This document shows positions 28,076 through 37,949 of a DNA stretch of 64,000 bases, one piece after another. The first letter of the stretch is position 1, and every line of letters starts with the position of its first letter. The notes beneath the pieces are model-generated. The model saw only the letters and a list, made by a program, of their open reading frames with translations, was not told where the DNA came from and did not search any database. The DNA is from Rhodocytophaga rosea (GTDB lineage Bacteria; Bacteroidota; Bacteroidia; Cytophagales; 172606-1): contig NZ_CP048222.1 in assembly GCF_010119975.1 (NCBI RefSeq), positions 558,001-622,000 of the forward strand, read 5' to 3'. A program made the position numbers and the translations under genes.

Positions 28076-28235
28076 TTTGGTCTGGAACCAGGATTAAAAG
28101 ATTTACGGGATTATTAAAAATCATTTATTAATATTTTATACTCTTTAAGTACTTCATGCTTCGCAGATAAGATAGATTTCAGAGCAAAATCCTGTAAATC
28201 CTAAAATCTGCATAATCCTGATCTCAGACATTATC

Positions 28236-28559
28236 TTACTCCATCTCATCCTTCCACTCATTATAGGCATTTTGCAGTTCCTGTTGTGCTTTGCGGTTGC
28301 CTTGCTGCAGGCTTACTTGTATGCCTTTCCGGAACGTATGTTCAGCTTGCTCATGCTCACCTAAAGCAGCGTATACTTTTGCTGCATGATAATAGGTAGG
28401 CACATAGTTTTCGTAATCTGTCAGCAATTTTTCATAATATTTTAAAGCTTCCTTTGGGTCTTTTTTCAGGTATTCCGTAGCCAATGCATACCAGTTAAAC
28501 GGATCGTCAGGATCTTCCTTTAAAAACTCAAACAATTGTTCCAGCCTTGACTGATTCAT
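28236..28559 (-). CDS. Small tetratricopeptide-repeat protein
   Basis: This 107-residue, all-helical protein contains about two to three TPR units: DPFNWYALATEYLKKDPKEA, followed by YVPTYYHAAKVYAALGEHEQ and AEHTFRKGIQVSLQQG. It is cytoplasmic, with no signal peptide. It is transcribed divergently from etfB with 73 bp between start codons. It probably acts as a protein-interaction adaptor, partner unknown. Confidence 0.85.
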   Translation of the reverse strand: MNQSRLEQLFEFLKEDPDDPFNWYALATEYLKKDPKEALKYYEKLLTDYENYVPTYYHAAKVYAALGEHEQAEHTFRKGIQVSLQQGNRKAQQELQNAYNEWKDEME

Positions 28560-28632
28560 ATTTTCAATTGTACAAAGTTTATGTAACTTCGCCCCAAATT
28601 AATTTTATCTTTTTAAAAATACTTCCCTGCGT

Positions 28633-29370
28633 ATGAAAATATTAGTTTGCATTTCGCATGTGCCTGATACGACGACAAAAATCTCATTTACTGATAACAA
28701 TACCAAACTCAATAAAGCCGGCGTACAGTTTATTACCGGCCCTTACGATGATTATGCCTTATCGCGTGCCATCGAACTGAAAGAAGCGAAAGGTGGAACA
28801 GTTACTGTGCTCAATGTAGGACTTGTAGAAACAGAACCCACTATCCGCAAAGCCCTTGCCATTGGGGCTGATGACGCCTTCCGGGTGAATGCCGAACCAA
28901 CTGATGCGTATTTTGTAGCCACCCAGATAGCTGCCATTGCCAAACAAAACAGTTATGATCTGATTCTGATGGGCCGTGAATCCATCGATTTTAATAGTGG
29001 TCAGGTACATGGGCTGGTAGGTGAAATGCTGGGAATTCCTTCGCTGTCTCCGGTAATGAAATTAGATATTGAAGGAAATAAGGCTGTTCTGGCCCGTGAA
29101 ATTGAAGGTGGGAAAGAAGTACTGGAAGTAAATCTGCCTTTGGTAGCCGGTTGCCAGGAACCCATTGCCGAATGGAAAATACCTAATATGCGTGGGATTA
29201 TGACGGCTAAAACAAAACCTTTAAAAGTAATAGAACCGGTAGGCCACGAAGATTTATCTGTAGTGAGTAAGTATGAGTTGCCTGCACCTAAAGGAGCCTG
29301 CAAGATGATTCCGGCCGAAGAAGCAGAAAAACTCATTACCCTGCTCAGAACCGAAGCAAAAGTACTGTAG
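28633..29370 (+). CDS. etfB: Electron transfer flavoprotein, beta subunit
   Basis: EtfB is the AMP-binding beta subunit of the electron transfer flavoprotein, which accepts electrons from acyl-CoA dehydrogenases. The 245-residue protein has the standard opening MKILVCISHVPDTTTKISFT and GPYDDYALSRAIELKE. The AMP/FAD-interacting segment follows as DLILMGRESIDFNSGQVHGL, then the recognition loop region. Its partner etfA follows on the same strand after one unrelated gene, about 630 bp on. Confidence 0.95.
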   Translation: MKILVCISHVPDTTTKISFTDNNTKLNKAGVQFITGPYDDYALSRAIELKEAKGGTVTVLNVGLVETEPTIRKALAIGADDAFRVNAEPTDAYFVATQIAAIAKQNSYDLILMGRESIDFNSGQVHGLVGEMLGIPSLSPVMKLDIEGNKAVLAREIEGGKEVLEVNLPLVAGCQEPIAEWKIPNMRGIMTAKTKPLKVIEPVGHEDLSVVSKYELPAPKGACKMIPAEEAEKLITLLRTEAKVL

Positions 29371-29498
29371 CGAAGTCGCTGGTAGGTAGTCGTTATTGAT
29401 TTGGTTTGGCGAAGATTATATTACTATTTGACAGTAAGAAAAGTTATAAACTTCATTTGTATTCTACAGAAAAAAATCAGTAAAAAAGCTTAAAATAT

Positions 29499-29876
29499 AT
29501 GAGACCTGTTCTAATACTTGCGTTTCTATTTTTATCCATTGTCCAGGCATTTGCTCAGAATCCGGTAGCTATCGTCCGGTATGAATACATGCAGGTAACT
29601 ACCATTGAATCTTTAGTAGGAGCCGGATTAGGCCGTTCACGGATGATTACTACCGGGCAGGATGGCAAAATTCAGGAGATACCGCTGGAAAACTTCTTTA
29701 GCGTAGGTGGGATTAATTTTGAAAATATTCGCAACAATGACCAGGCGATCACCAATAAAATCAATGAACTTAGCAACCAGGGCTGGGAACTAACCCAGAC
29801 TTCTACAGGAGCCGTAGCAGATCAGGGACGTAGTATTTTTATTACACGCTATTTATTTCGCAAACCGAAGCAATAG
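29499..29876 (+). CDS. Secreted protein of unknown function between etfB and etfA
   Basis: This 125-residue protein has a clear signal peptide ending AFAQ. The mature domain begins YEYMQVTTIESLVGAGLGRS and ends LSNQGWELTQTSTGAVADQG followed by RYLFRKPK. The YEY...V opening with a GWEL motif near the C-terminus is the general pattern of small DUF4177-like proteins, but I would not assign it there firmly. An exported protein has no obvious part in a cytoplasmic ETF complex, so its location between etfB and etfA is odd. The gaps to both neighbours exceed 120 bp, so it may have its own promoter. Confidence 0.7.
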   Translation: MRPVLILAFLFLSIVQAFAQNPVAIVRYEYMQVTTIESLVGAGLGRSRMITTGQDGKIQEIPLENFFSVGGINFENIRNNDQAITNKINELSNQGWELTQTSTGAVADQGRSIFITRYLFRKPKQ

Positions 29877-29998
29877 TTGGGTATAAGATCATACCAGATC
29901 AAGTAGGTTGCCGGTTAAAATGAATATACCTGTTAAAAACTTTACTAATTTCTAAAGACAAAAGACCAGAGACTAAAGACTCATTAAATTTAAACCTT

Positions 29999-30961
29999 AT
30001 GTCTATACTCGCATTTGTTGAAATTGCAGAAGGAGCTGTAAAAAAATCTTCGATAGAAGCCGTAGGATATGCAGCCCAGATCGCAAAACAAAAAAACACA
30101 AGTACTACTGCTATTGTACTCGGCGAAATTTCTGCAGCAGAACTGGAAAACTTAGGCAGTGTAGGTGCTGATAAGGTACTGCACACCGCAGATAGCCGCT
30201 TGAATGATGGCATTATCCAGGCTTATACCAGTGTGCTGGCACAGGCTGTTGAAAAGGAAAAAGCAGAAGTACTGGTTCTGGCTAAATCTTCTCTGGGCGA
30301 TGCCGTGGCGGCCCGGTTAGCGGCCCGGCTGAAAGCTAGTCTGGCTTCCAATGTAGTGGATCTGCCCGATTTCTCTAACGGCTTTGTCGTAAAACGCAGT
30401 ATTTATACCGGGAAAGCCTTTGCATATACTGAACTGAAAGGTGACAAAAAGATCATTGCGATTAAGAAAAATGCCTTCAATCCTACAGAGACGGATAAAA
30501 AAGCAAGTATCGAAAATTTCTCACCGGTTTTAAATGATTCAGATTTCAACGTTACCATTAAAGAAACCGTAAAAGCTAGCGGAGATATTTTATTGCCTGA
30601 AGCAGACATTGTGGTTTCTGGGGGTCGTGGTTTAAAAGGACCTGAGAACTGGGGCATCATTGAAGACCTGGCAAAAGCGTTGGGTGCTGCTACGGCCTGT
30701 TCCAAACCCGTTTCTGACCTCGACTGGCGGCCTCATCACGAACATGTAGGCCAGACAGGCATTAAGATCAGTCCGAATTTGTATATTGCAGTGGGAATTT
30801 CAGGAGCTATCCAGCATCTGGCCGGCGTTAACTCCTCCAGGGTAATCGTAGCTATTAATAAAGATGCCGATGCCCCATTTTTCAAAGCAGCGGATTATGG
30901 TATTGTAGGCGATGCCTTTGATATCGTGCCGCGGCTGACAAAGGCAGTGAAAGGATCGTAA
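29999..30961 (+). CDS. etfA: Electron transfer flavoprotein, alpha subunit
   Basis: EtfA is the FAD-carrying alpha subunit. The 320-residue protein has the C-terminal FAD domain with VVSGGRGLKGPENWGIIEDL, the signature SKPVSDLDWRPHHEHVGQTG, PNLYIAVGISGAIQHLAGV and the final INKDADAPFFKAADYGIVGD. With EtfB it forms the soluble carrier that passes electrons from fatty-acid and amino-acid dehydrogenases to the quinone pool. The bifunctional nuclease gene starts 83 bp after its stop. Confidence 0.95.
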   Translation: MSILAFVEIAEGAVKKSSIEAVGYAAQIAKQKNTSTTAIVLGEISAAELENLGSVGADKVLHTADSRLNDGIIQAYTSVLAQAVEKEKAEVLVLAKSSLGDAVAARLAARLKASLASNVVDLPDFSNGFVVKRSIYTGKAFAYTELKGDKKIIAIKKNAFNPTETDKKASIENFSPVLNDSDFNVTIKETVKASGDILLPEADIVVSGGRGLKGPENWGIIEDLAKALGAATACSKPVSDLDWRPHHEHVGQTGIKISPNLYIAVGISGAIQHLAGVNSSRVIVAINKDADAPFFKAADYGIVGDAFDIVPRLTKAVKGS

Positions 30962-31043
30962 TAAACAGGTATTTAACCGCTATTTGCGAATTTTTAAGTG
31001 TCTGAATACTTGGAAATTCTCAATAAAAAGCATACTTTTTAAC

Positions 31044-31643
31044 GTGAACAAGATTAAACTTGAAATTCTCGGCCTTTCTTCAAGCCAGTCGCAATCGGGT
31101 TCGTTTGCCCTGGTGTTGGGAGAGGAAACTGGTAACCGCAGGTTGCCCATCATTATCGGCATGTTTGAAGCACAGGCCATCGCTATTGAAATAGAAAAGA
31201 TTGTGCCCAACCGGCCTATGACACACGATCTCTTTCGTTCCTTCGCCAACAGTTTTAAGTTTTCAGTGCTGGAAATCGTGATTTCTGACCTGAAAGAAGG
31301 CGTATTTTATGCCAAAATTGTATGCACCGATGGAATGAAAAAGGTAGAAATAGATGCTAGACCTTCGGATGCTATCGCGATCGGTTTACGCTTTAATGTT
31401 CCGATTTATACATTCGAGGCTATTCTTTCTGAAGCCGGTATTGTTCTTACAGATGCCAACGAAGAGGAAGAACCACTGGTAAAAAAAGAAGAACCCAAAA
31501 AAGCTGGCGGCCGTAAATCTTCTATGGAACAACTCAAAGATATTCCCTACGAGCAACTGAAAGCCATGCTGGATGAAGCCCTGGAAAAAGAAGATTATGA
31601 ACGGGCTGCCAAAATCCGGGACGAATTGAATAAAAGAAACTAA
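31044..31643 (+). CDS. Bifunctional nuclease family protein (DUF151) with UVR motif
   Basis: This 199-residue protein has the bifunctional nuclease (BFN, DUF151) domain: KLEILGLSSSQSQSGSFALV, then LPIIIGMFEAQAIAIEIEK and RPSDAIAIGLRFNVPIY. A UvrB/UvrC-type helical hairpin follows at the C-terminus (YEQLKAMLDEALEKEDYERA). The family has DNase/RNase activity in plants; its bacterial role is unclear. I prefer the GTG at 31044 (VNKIKLEIL), where relatives begin; the ATG at 30984 adds a basic leader with no counterpart. It probably shares the etfA transcript and is followed by a terminator. Confidence 0.88.
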   Translation: MNKIKLEILGLSSSQSQSGSFALVLGEETGNRRLPIIIGMFEAQAIAIEIEKIVPNRPMTHDLFRSFANSFKFSVLEIVISDLKEGVFYAKIVCTDGMKKVEIDARPSDAIAIGLRFNVPIYTFEAILSEAGIVLTDANEEEEPLVKKEEPKKAGGRKSSMEQLKDIPYEQLKAMLDEALEKEDYERAAKIRDELNKRN

Positions 31644-31658
31644 GATTTCAAATACTCC

Positions 31659-31699
31659 TTAACACTGCAAAGCTACAAGTTTTGCAGTGTTAATTTTTT
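31659..31699 (+). terminator. Rho-independent terminator
   Basis: TTAACACTGCAAA pairs with TTTGCAGTGTTAA around a loop of about 9 bases, followed by a T-tract. It lies 15 bp after the bifunctional nuclease stop. Confidence 0.92.
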
Positions 31700-31919
31700 G
31701 TACCTGTCCATTGGAACGTAGAGCAAAGCAACATTTGTAATTTTCTGATTACTGTGTAATTTATTTGCTCCCTGCCTTTTAAAGCCTTATAATTTAAGAA
31801 TTCAGAAATTATTACCAGAGTAATACTTTGCAAAGATTCATTTGTAACAAAACTCTATTCATGAACTTTTTCTGGTAAGTTTACTTACGTTTGTATGGAT
31901 CATTTTTGGGAAAGTATTC

Positions 31920-32831
31920 ATGCAAACCATTACCGCTACAAAACACTCTTTACTTAAACTGGTTGCCGCTTTTGCTGCTGTATATATCATCTGGGGCTCT
32001 ACTTACCTGGGTGTCCGGTTTGCCAGCGAAACCATTCCGCCACTCTTGATGGCAAGTGTTCGCTTTTTAGTTTCGGGCAGCATCTTATATATAGTGGCCA
32101 GAGCAAAGGGTGCTTCTGCACCCCAACCTATTCACTGGAGAAGCTCAGCCATTACAGGTTTTTTCCTATTGCTGCTGGGGAATGGCCTGATGGCCTGGTC
32201 ATTAAAGTTTGTTGCTTCCAGCATGGCAGCTATACTGGTAGCCACCGAACCTTTCTGGCTGGTACTGGTTGCCTGGTTGCTGTTTGGCAAAGGCAAACCA
32301 GCCATAAAAGAAGTACTGGGACTGGTGATTGGTTTTGCAGGAATTATGATTTTAATCAGTGCAGGTAATCATTCTGGCAGCACTGTTACCAACCCAATCG
32401 GCGTAATTATGGTGATGGTCAGTGCTATTGCCTGGGCCATTGGTTCGATGTATGCCACCAAAGCTGTAAACACAGACTCCTCTATTCTTACCGTAGCCAT
32501 GCAGATGCTGGCTGGTGGAGTTATGCTGGTAATAGCTGGTACATTAGTGGGCGAATGGAAACTCCTGCACTTTGATGCCGTAACGGCCAAATCTTTGATA
32601 GCACTGGCTTATCTTACTTTTTTTGGTTCGCTTGTCGCATTTACAGCCTATAGCTGGCTATTAGGAAAAGTTTCGCCCAGCCTGGCTTCTACCTATGCGT
32701 TTGTCAATCCGGTGGTCGCTATATTTCTGGGATGGTCATGGGGAGGGGAAGCTATTTCAGGCGCTATGCTGCTGGCTTCGGGTATTATTATAACCTCAGT
32801 TATTCTCATTACACAAGCCAAGCATAAATAG
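31920..32831 (+). CDS. EamA-family drug/metabolite transporter
   Basis: This 303-residue inner-membrane protein has ten hydrophobic helices in two five-helix EamA repeats. The first carries AVYIIWGSTYLGVRFASETI, the usual EamA entry helix, and the second repeats the pattern from about residue 155 (VMVSAIAWAIGSMYATKAV). It probably exports a metabolite or amino acid; the substrate is not predictable. It is monocistronic. Upstream at about 31825 there is an ATACTTTGC sequence like that before the MutS gene, but it does not fit TAnnTTTG spacing. Confidence 0.92.
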   Translation: MQTITATKHSLLKLVAAFAAVYIIWGSTYLGVRFASETIPPLLMASVRFLVSGSILYIVARAKGASAPQPIHWRSSAITGFFLLLLGNGLMAWSLKFVASSMAAILVATEPFWLVLVAWLLFGKGKPAIKEVLGLVIGFAGIMILISAGNHSGSTVTNPIGVIMVMVSAIAWAIGSMYATKAVNTDSSILTVAMQMLAGGVMLVIAGTLVGEWKLLHFDAVTAKSLIALAYLTFFGSLVAFTAYSWLLGKVSPSLASTYAFVNPVVAIFLGWSWGGEAISGAMLLASGIIITSVILITQAKHK

Positions 32832-32973
32832 AAGTTGTTAGTTATCGGTTAAAGCCCACAATCCACAGAAAATTTCTGATTTATAGGATCACTGCATTAC
32901 AGAATAATTAGTATTCAGACCTTTAGTAATTCAACATTTCTATTATTTCTGTAGACTGTGGACGATCTTTTTG

Positions 32974-33744
32974 CTAAAAATCCGTATTAGGCTCTTTCAA
33001 ATCCAGTTCCTTAATCCAGATATTGCGGTATAAGACATCATGGCCTTCTGCCTGTAATTTCAGACCACCCGGTTTATCTGTGATTCCCTTACCACCATCA
33101 TTACCGCCATCTATACCGGAATTTGGCCCGCCCCATACCTGGCTGATCGAATGATTGGTATGCACTTTTTTTCCATTAAAATACAAAGTAGCCATCGGCT
33201 TTTCCACCAGTTTTCCATCCTTAAAACGAGCTGCTCTGAACACAATATCATACGAATTCCATTTACCCACGCCATTGTACGCATGATAAGGAGAAGGCGT
33301 TTCATTGATAAGAGCTGCCATGCCATGGGAAGTAGTATCTCCATCGAGCACCTGAATTTCGTAGCGGTTCTGTAAATATACGCCACTGTTACCACCTGCT
33401 TTGGTAATATAAAACTCCACATGCGCCCGAAAATCACGGAATTCTTTTTTAGTCACAATATCTGCCGCTCCATATTTACCACCAGCGGCAGAAGGATCAT
33501 TGCTATTCATCGCGGTGCCATTACCCGCCGGGTCTTTTACTACTTTCCATTTGATAGGCAAACTGGCGGCTAATCTGGGGCCTTTCCAGTAAGTCCATTT
33601 CTCATGAAGCATTTTTTCACTGCCATCAAAATAGACTTCTGCATCTTTTAATGGTTTGGTGCCAACACCTACCTGTGCCTGAACCTGACTAATAAATCCT
33701 ATACTTAGGACAAAAAATAAACTGGTGATACTGTAAATACGCAT
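32974..33744 (-). CDS. Secreted DUF1080 protein (3-keto-disaccharide hydrolase domain)
   Basis: This 256-residue protein has a signal peptide ending VQAQ and a concanavalin-like DUF1080 domain: KEFRDFRAHVEFYITKAGGN, SGVYLQNRYEIQVLDG, VGKWNSYDIVFRAARF and the C-terminal LQAEGHDVLYRNIWIKEL. This domain is annotated as 3-keto-disaccharide/3-keto-glucoside hydrolase, acting after oxidation of sugars at C3. It lies 200 bp downstream of the dehydrogenase-cytochrome fusion on the same strand; the two could work on the same secreted sugars. Confidence 0.9.
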   Translation of the reverse strand: MRIYSITSLFFVLSIGFISQVQAQVGVGTKPLKDAEVYFDGSEKMLHEKWTYWKGPRLAASLPIKWKVVKDPAGNGTAMNSNDPSAAGGKYGAADIVTKKEFRDFRAHVEFYITKAGGNSGVYLQNRYEIQVLDGDTTSHGMAALINETPSPYHAYNGVGKWNSYDIVFRAARFKDGKLVEKPMATLYFNGKKVHTNHSISQVWGGPNSGIDGGNDGGKGITDKPGGLKLQAEGHDVLYRNIWIKELDLKEPNTDF

Positions 33745-33944
33745 GAATTTTGGTTTAAATATGATTTATTTTGTTTGCTAAAAAGCCTCTTATAAAGTTA
33801 AGCAAAGAGTAGTTTGCATTCAACTAATGAAGGAATACTTTATCATAATCTTTGTGTCTTATTGACATTTGATTTGTTTTTATTCCCCATAATAGCTTTA
33901 CTATGTGTTTATTTCTTAAAATATAAAGCGATCTAATTATTCAT

Positions 33945-36900
33945 CTATTGTTTCATCGTACGCAAATACGCCACCAGATCCACTACTTCTTCATTCGTTA
34001 AAGTTTCAAATAAACCTTGCGGCATCATAGAATTCGGGGTAACTTCCTGAGACTGAATATTGGCTTTATTTATAACCACGGCATCCTGACCAACGACCCG
34101 AAGTACCAGTTGCCTGTCATTCTGGGCAGAGATATTTCCGGCATAGGTGCGGCCATCCCGGGTAGTAACTACCACGAGCTTGTAATCATCCTGAATCTCT
34201 GCACTGGGGTCAAGCACATTAAATAATATATAATCCACATCTCCCCTATTGGAGCCCGTCAGATCCGGGCCAATGTTGCCGCCTTTTCCATACATTTTAT
34301 GGCAACTGCCGCAGGTACGCTGAAAGAGCAACGCTCCTTTTTTGGTATTGGCACTGGCCAGAGCATTTTCCGTAAGCATACTGCGGTATTTATCGTAAGC
34401 TTTGGTATCGTTAGGGATATCATCGATGGGTCCCCAGATTTCCACAAACCCACTTCCTACTACCCTACGCAATTGCCTGGCTACACTGGCAGGAACATCC
34501 CGTTTGGGAATGGATTTGTCTTTTAAGGCATTAGCGATCATCCAGCCATATCTGGGCCTGGATGCCATTGTCTGTACTACTTCTGCCTTTTCTTCGGGAG
34601 AAAACGTATTGTATTGTTTCATCAGCAATCTTCCCAGTTCCTCATTATCATAACTGGCTGCTGCCCTTATCGCTTCTAATCGGATGTTTTCGTCGGTAAT
34701 AAGATTTTTCAATTCAGGAAGGAGTTCAGGCCGTTGTTTGCTTGCCAGTGCCTGTAAAGCACTGCGCCGTTTATCAGCAGGTGAAGTATTATCTTTTAGT
34801 AAAGCTAATGATTGCTGGGCAGCCTCACTATCGCCAAATTGCTGGGAAACTTCTGTAGCTAGTTGTGCTACTTTTCCACCTGATTGCTGCAATTGTGCAT
34901 ATACAGTTTTCCAGTTGGCTGGTGGCGTCAGGTCAGTCTGGCCTTCCAGGGCTTGTAACATGCCTTCCAGCAACTGTATCTGATTATTGGAAGTTTTTCC
35001 AATCGCTGTAAGCAGTGTTTCTACAGCATTGGCATCTACGGTCCGGCGGGCAATATACTGGGTAAGCATAGGTATTTTGCTTTGTGCACTCATTTCCAGA
35101 GCTTTAGCCGGATTTTCAACTACCAAGGGTTCGGTGCCAAACCAGATCATTTTAGGCAAATTATGGTCGCTGGTATCTTCTGCATGTTTGATAAGTTCAG
35201 CGGCTAATTTCCAGCCAGTATTTTTATCTACCCGTTGCATGGCAGAAGCCAGATATAACCGCACCACCGGAGAAGCATCTTTGGCAGACATGTCGGTAAA
35301 CTTAGCCAGTGCTTCAGCCGGAGGATTTCTGTCTTCACACAGCAATTGAATGGCCCACGCCCGAACGTATTCATTGGAATCATTTAAAGCTTCCAGTAGC
35401 TGCTTATTACTAAATCCACCTGTTACATGCAAAGCCCACATCGCCCGCAAGCGATAATCCGGGTTGGCGTTTTGAGTATAAATAGTCCGTAATTGCTCAT
35501 GTGTTTTCTTATGCAGTTTACCTTTGGTGGCACGGTTTTGCAAAATCACTCTTGCCCTTCTGGCGTGCCAGTCACTGGCGTTTGTCTGCAATTCTACCAA
35601 TTGCTTATCGGCCATTTTGGTGAGGTCAGAATAGCGGCCTTTCCAGTTCTGGGCAAGAGATTGAGCAGGCACAATCCGGAAAATGCGGCCTGTTTCTGAA
35701 TTTAACACTTCCTGCCCACAAATATCTGCATCATGCCAGTCTAGGGCATATAAGCCGCCATCCGGACCTATTTCCATACTGAATCCTACCCACTGGGCAT
35801 TATTGGCCATCAGAAAATCGTCGGCATGACGGCCTCTGAAACCAGAGCCTCTAGGCTCAAGAATATCTGATAATACGGCATGTTCGTGAATATTGGCCAT
35901 AAACATCCGTCCTTTGTGTTCGGCAGGAAAAGCATCTGACTGGTAAATCCTGGCTCCCCCATGCGCCGAACGGTGGCTATGGTCGGTAATGGTGCGGATA
36001 TCGCTGTATACATATGGATTAAAATGCTGCCCACCCTGCCGGTGATAAATACCACCGGGCACCACATGCCAGAGATGCGGAATAACACAGGCGCTGATAA
36101 AGAGTTGTCCCTTGGCATCATAATCTATTCCCCATGGATTACTGAATCCATGTGCGACTACTTCAAACTTATCTTTAGTAGGATGATACCGCCAGATACC
36201 TCCGTTAATGTCTACCCCTTCTCCTTTCAGAATATCTTCCGGAAATGGATCTTTATGCCGGTATAAACGGCCTTTGCATTCCGGCTTTCTTACTTTAGAA
36301 GGAGTAGCAAATCCCTGGCATCCATATAGCCATCCATCGGGTCCCCAATGCAAGCTGTTTAAGGTTTCATGCCGGTCACGGATTCCCCAGCCAGTCAATC
36401 GTACTTCAATATCTTCCATATCGGCTTTATCGTCGGCATTGCGGTCGGGTACGAAGAGTAAGTTTGGCGGAGCACCTACAAATACGCCGTCAAAACCTAC
36501 GGCAATAGCAGCCGGGAAAGCGATTCCTTCCATAAACACCTTGCGGCTATCAGCCACGCCGTCTCCGTTGGTATCTTCCAGAATGAGTATACGGCTGTTG
36601 CCAGCATTAGAAAAACCATGCCCACGGGATTCATAATCCTTGTTTTCTGCAATCCACAATCTTCCCCGGTCATCCCAGCAGAAAGCCATAGGTTGTGTCA
36701 TCATCGGTTCGGAAGCCCACACATTTACTTTAAATCCTTCTTTCAGGGTCATAGATTTTACCGCTTCTTCAGGGGTGAGAAACTTGGCCTCCCTTCCCTC
36801 CCGCTGGGCAATTCCCCACAAAGCAGTTGTTGAATACATCGACTGGTCACCGGTGAACTCTCCCCAGGTTTTAGTCATTTCCACATCATTTAACTCACCA

Positions 36901-37763
36901 GTATAAATGACCAATTGATGCCTGATAATTTCTGTTTCTCCTTTTTTAATATACCAGTCGCCCTTACGAGCCCTTGCCGGACCAATGCCCAACTGGCCAT
37001 CTACCCGCCAGAGCTGCGGATAGGCTTTATTATGCGGATGATCGAAAATAGCAATATGTGCCAGGTCGTTTCGGCCTTCTACCTGCATACCTACATCTAC
37101 CCACATGGCTGGCTGTCCTTCGGCTTTTTCATTCTTCTGTCTGGCGGCATTTATTACTTCTCCTTTAATCCCTTCCTTCCAGGGCATCCGCAGGAACAGA
37201 CCACCATAATCATATTTGCCAATGGTTACATCGGTTTGTGCCTTGCCTTTCCATTCCAGTTCCAGTAAGTATTTTTTATTCTTCTCCCGAAGAGTCCAGG
37301 TTTGAGTTTCAGTAAGTACGGCAGCGCCGGTAGAATCAAGCAGATTATAGACTGTTTGCCACTTCACCTGAGGGCCATTTGCCTGAATAACCCTGGCAGA
37401 AACCCGTTTCCAGTAATCGTCTTCCGGATGATGAAAATAATCGCGGCCATTTACCCTGGTAAATCCCCAGTACAAGCCAGTCTGGTGTTTATGATGCCCT
37501 GGGCTGTATTCGGTCAGCACACCTTTTCCATCTGGCGGGATGATAGGATGCAGGTATGGCCGGAAATCTGGCCTGGCATTCTGAGTAAGAACCGGCTCGC
37601 TGGAACCATCCCTGAAAACGCTGATGGTACCAGATTTTTCATCCTGTACTATCTTGAAAGTGGTTTCATCAGCAAATGTTTTTATCGCAACATGCTTATC
37701 CTGAAAAAACCACCAGGTGCTGAAAAGGAAGAATGAAATGAAAAGTATAGATGATTTGAGCAT
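33945..37763 (-). CDS. Multidomain exported protein: DUF6807 + PVC-type propeller dehydrogenase + HEAT repeats + cytochrome c
   Basis: This is a 1272-residue exported protein. After a signal anchor, residues of about 30-310 form a DUF6807 (PmoA-like) domain, with HHKHQTGLYWGFTRVNGRDY and GKYDYGGLFLRM. Residues of about 345-720 form an NHL/PQQ-like propeller of the membrane-bound-dehydrogenase type (GFKVNVWASEPMMTQPMAFC, WGIRDRHETLNSLHWGPDGW, FSNPWGIDYDAKGQLF). A stretch of HEAT-like helices follows, to about 1100. The end is a c-type cytochrome with the haem site CGSCH at 1151-1155 and a distal Met in NSMMPQG. Such propeller-cytochrome proteins are typical of Planctomycetes and Bacteroidota that oxidise sugars. 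The DUF6807 fusion at the front is the unusual part. Confidence 0.9.
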   Translation of the reverse strand: MLKSSILFISFFLFSTWWFFQDKHVAIKTFADETTFKIVQDEKSGTISVFRDGSSEPVLTQNARPDFRPYLHPIIPPDGKGVLTEYSPGHHKHQTGLYWGFTRVNGRDYFHHPEDDYWKRVSARVIQANGPQVKWQTVYNLLDSTGAAVLTETQTWTLREKNKKYLLELEWKGKAQTDVTIGKYDYGGLFLRMPWKEGIKGEVINAARQKNEKAEGQPAMWVDVGMQVEGRNDLAHIAIFDHPHNKAYPQLWRVDGQLGIGPARARKGDWYIKKGETEIIRHQLVIYTGELNDVEMTKTWGEFTGDQSMYSTTALWGIAQREGREAKFLTPEEAVKSMTLKEGFKVNVWASEPMMTQPMAFCWDDRGRLWIAENKDYESRGHGFSNAGNSRILILEDTNGDGVADSRKVFMEGIAFPAAIAVGFDGVFVGAPPNLLFVPDRNADDKADMEDIEVRLTGWGIRDRHETLNSLHWGPDGWLYGCQGFATPSKVRKPECKGRLYRHKDPFPEDILKGEGVDINGGIWRYHPTKDKFEVVAHGFSNPWGIDYDAKGQLFISACVIPHLWHVVPGGIYHRQGGQHFNPYVYSDIRTITDHSHRSAHGGARIYQSDAFPAEHKGRMFMANIHEHAVLSDILEPRGSGFRGRHADDFLMANNAQWVGFSMEIGPDGGLYALDWHDADICGQEVLNSETGRIFRIVPAQSLAQNWKGRYSDLTKMADKQLVELQTNASDWHARRARVILQNRATKGKLHKKTHEQLRTIYTQNANPDYRLRAMWALHVTGGFSNKQLLEALNDSNEYVRAWAIQLLCEDRNPPAEALAKFTDMSAKDASPVVRLYLASAMQRVDKNTGWKLAAELIKHAEDTSDHNLPKMIWFGTEPLVVENPAKALEMSAQSKIPMLTQYIARRTVDANAVETLLTAIGKTSNNQIQLLEGMLQALEGQTDLTPPANWKTVYAQLQQSGGKVAQLATEVSQQFGDSEAAQQSLALLKDNTSPADKRRSALQALASKQRPELLPELKNLITDENIRLEAIRAAASYDNEELGRLLMKQYNTFSPEEKAEVVQTMASRPRYGWMIANALKDKSIPKRDVPASVARQLRRVVGSGFVEIWGPIDDIPNDTKAYDKYRSMLTENALASANTKKGALLFQRTCGSCHKMYGKGGNIGPDLTGSNRGDVDYILFNVLDPSAEIQDDYKLVVVTTRDGRTYAGNISAQNDRQLVLRVVGQDAVVINKANIQSQEVTPNSMMPQGLFETLTNEEVVDLVAYLRTMKQ

Positions 37764-37949
37764 ACAATAAATAAATTTCAGGAGAGTTTAGGTCTTCTAA
37801 AATTACTATTTTCTGTTCATTAAATACAAGAACTTTTAATTTGTTGTTGGTTGATCGTTGGTGGTTGTTATCATAGGACTACAGATACTCAGTTATACAA
37901 ATCTATTCATCAGGGGAAGATGTTGAATTCTAATAAGTATCTGAATGAA

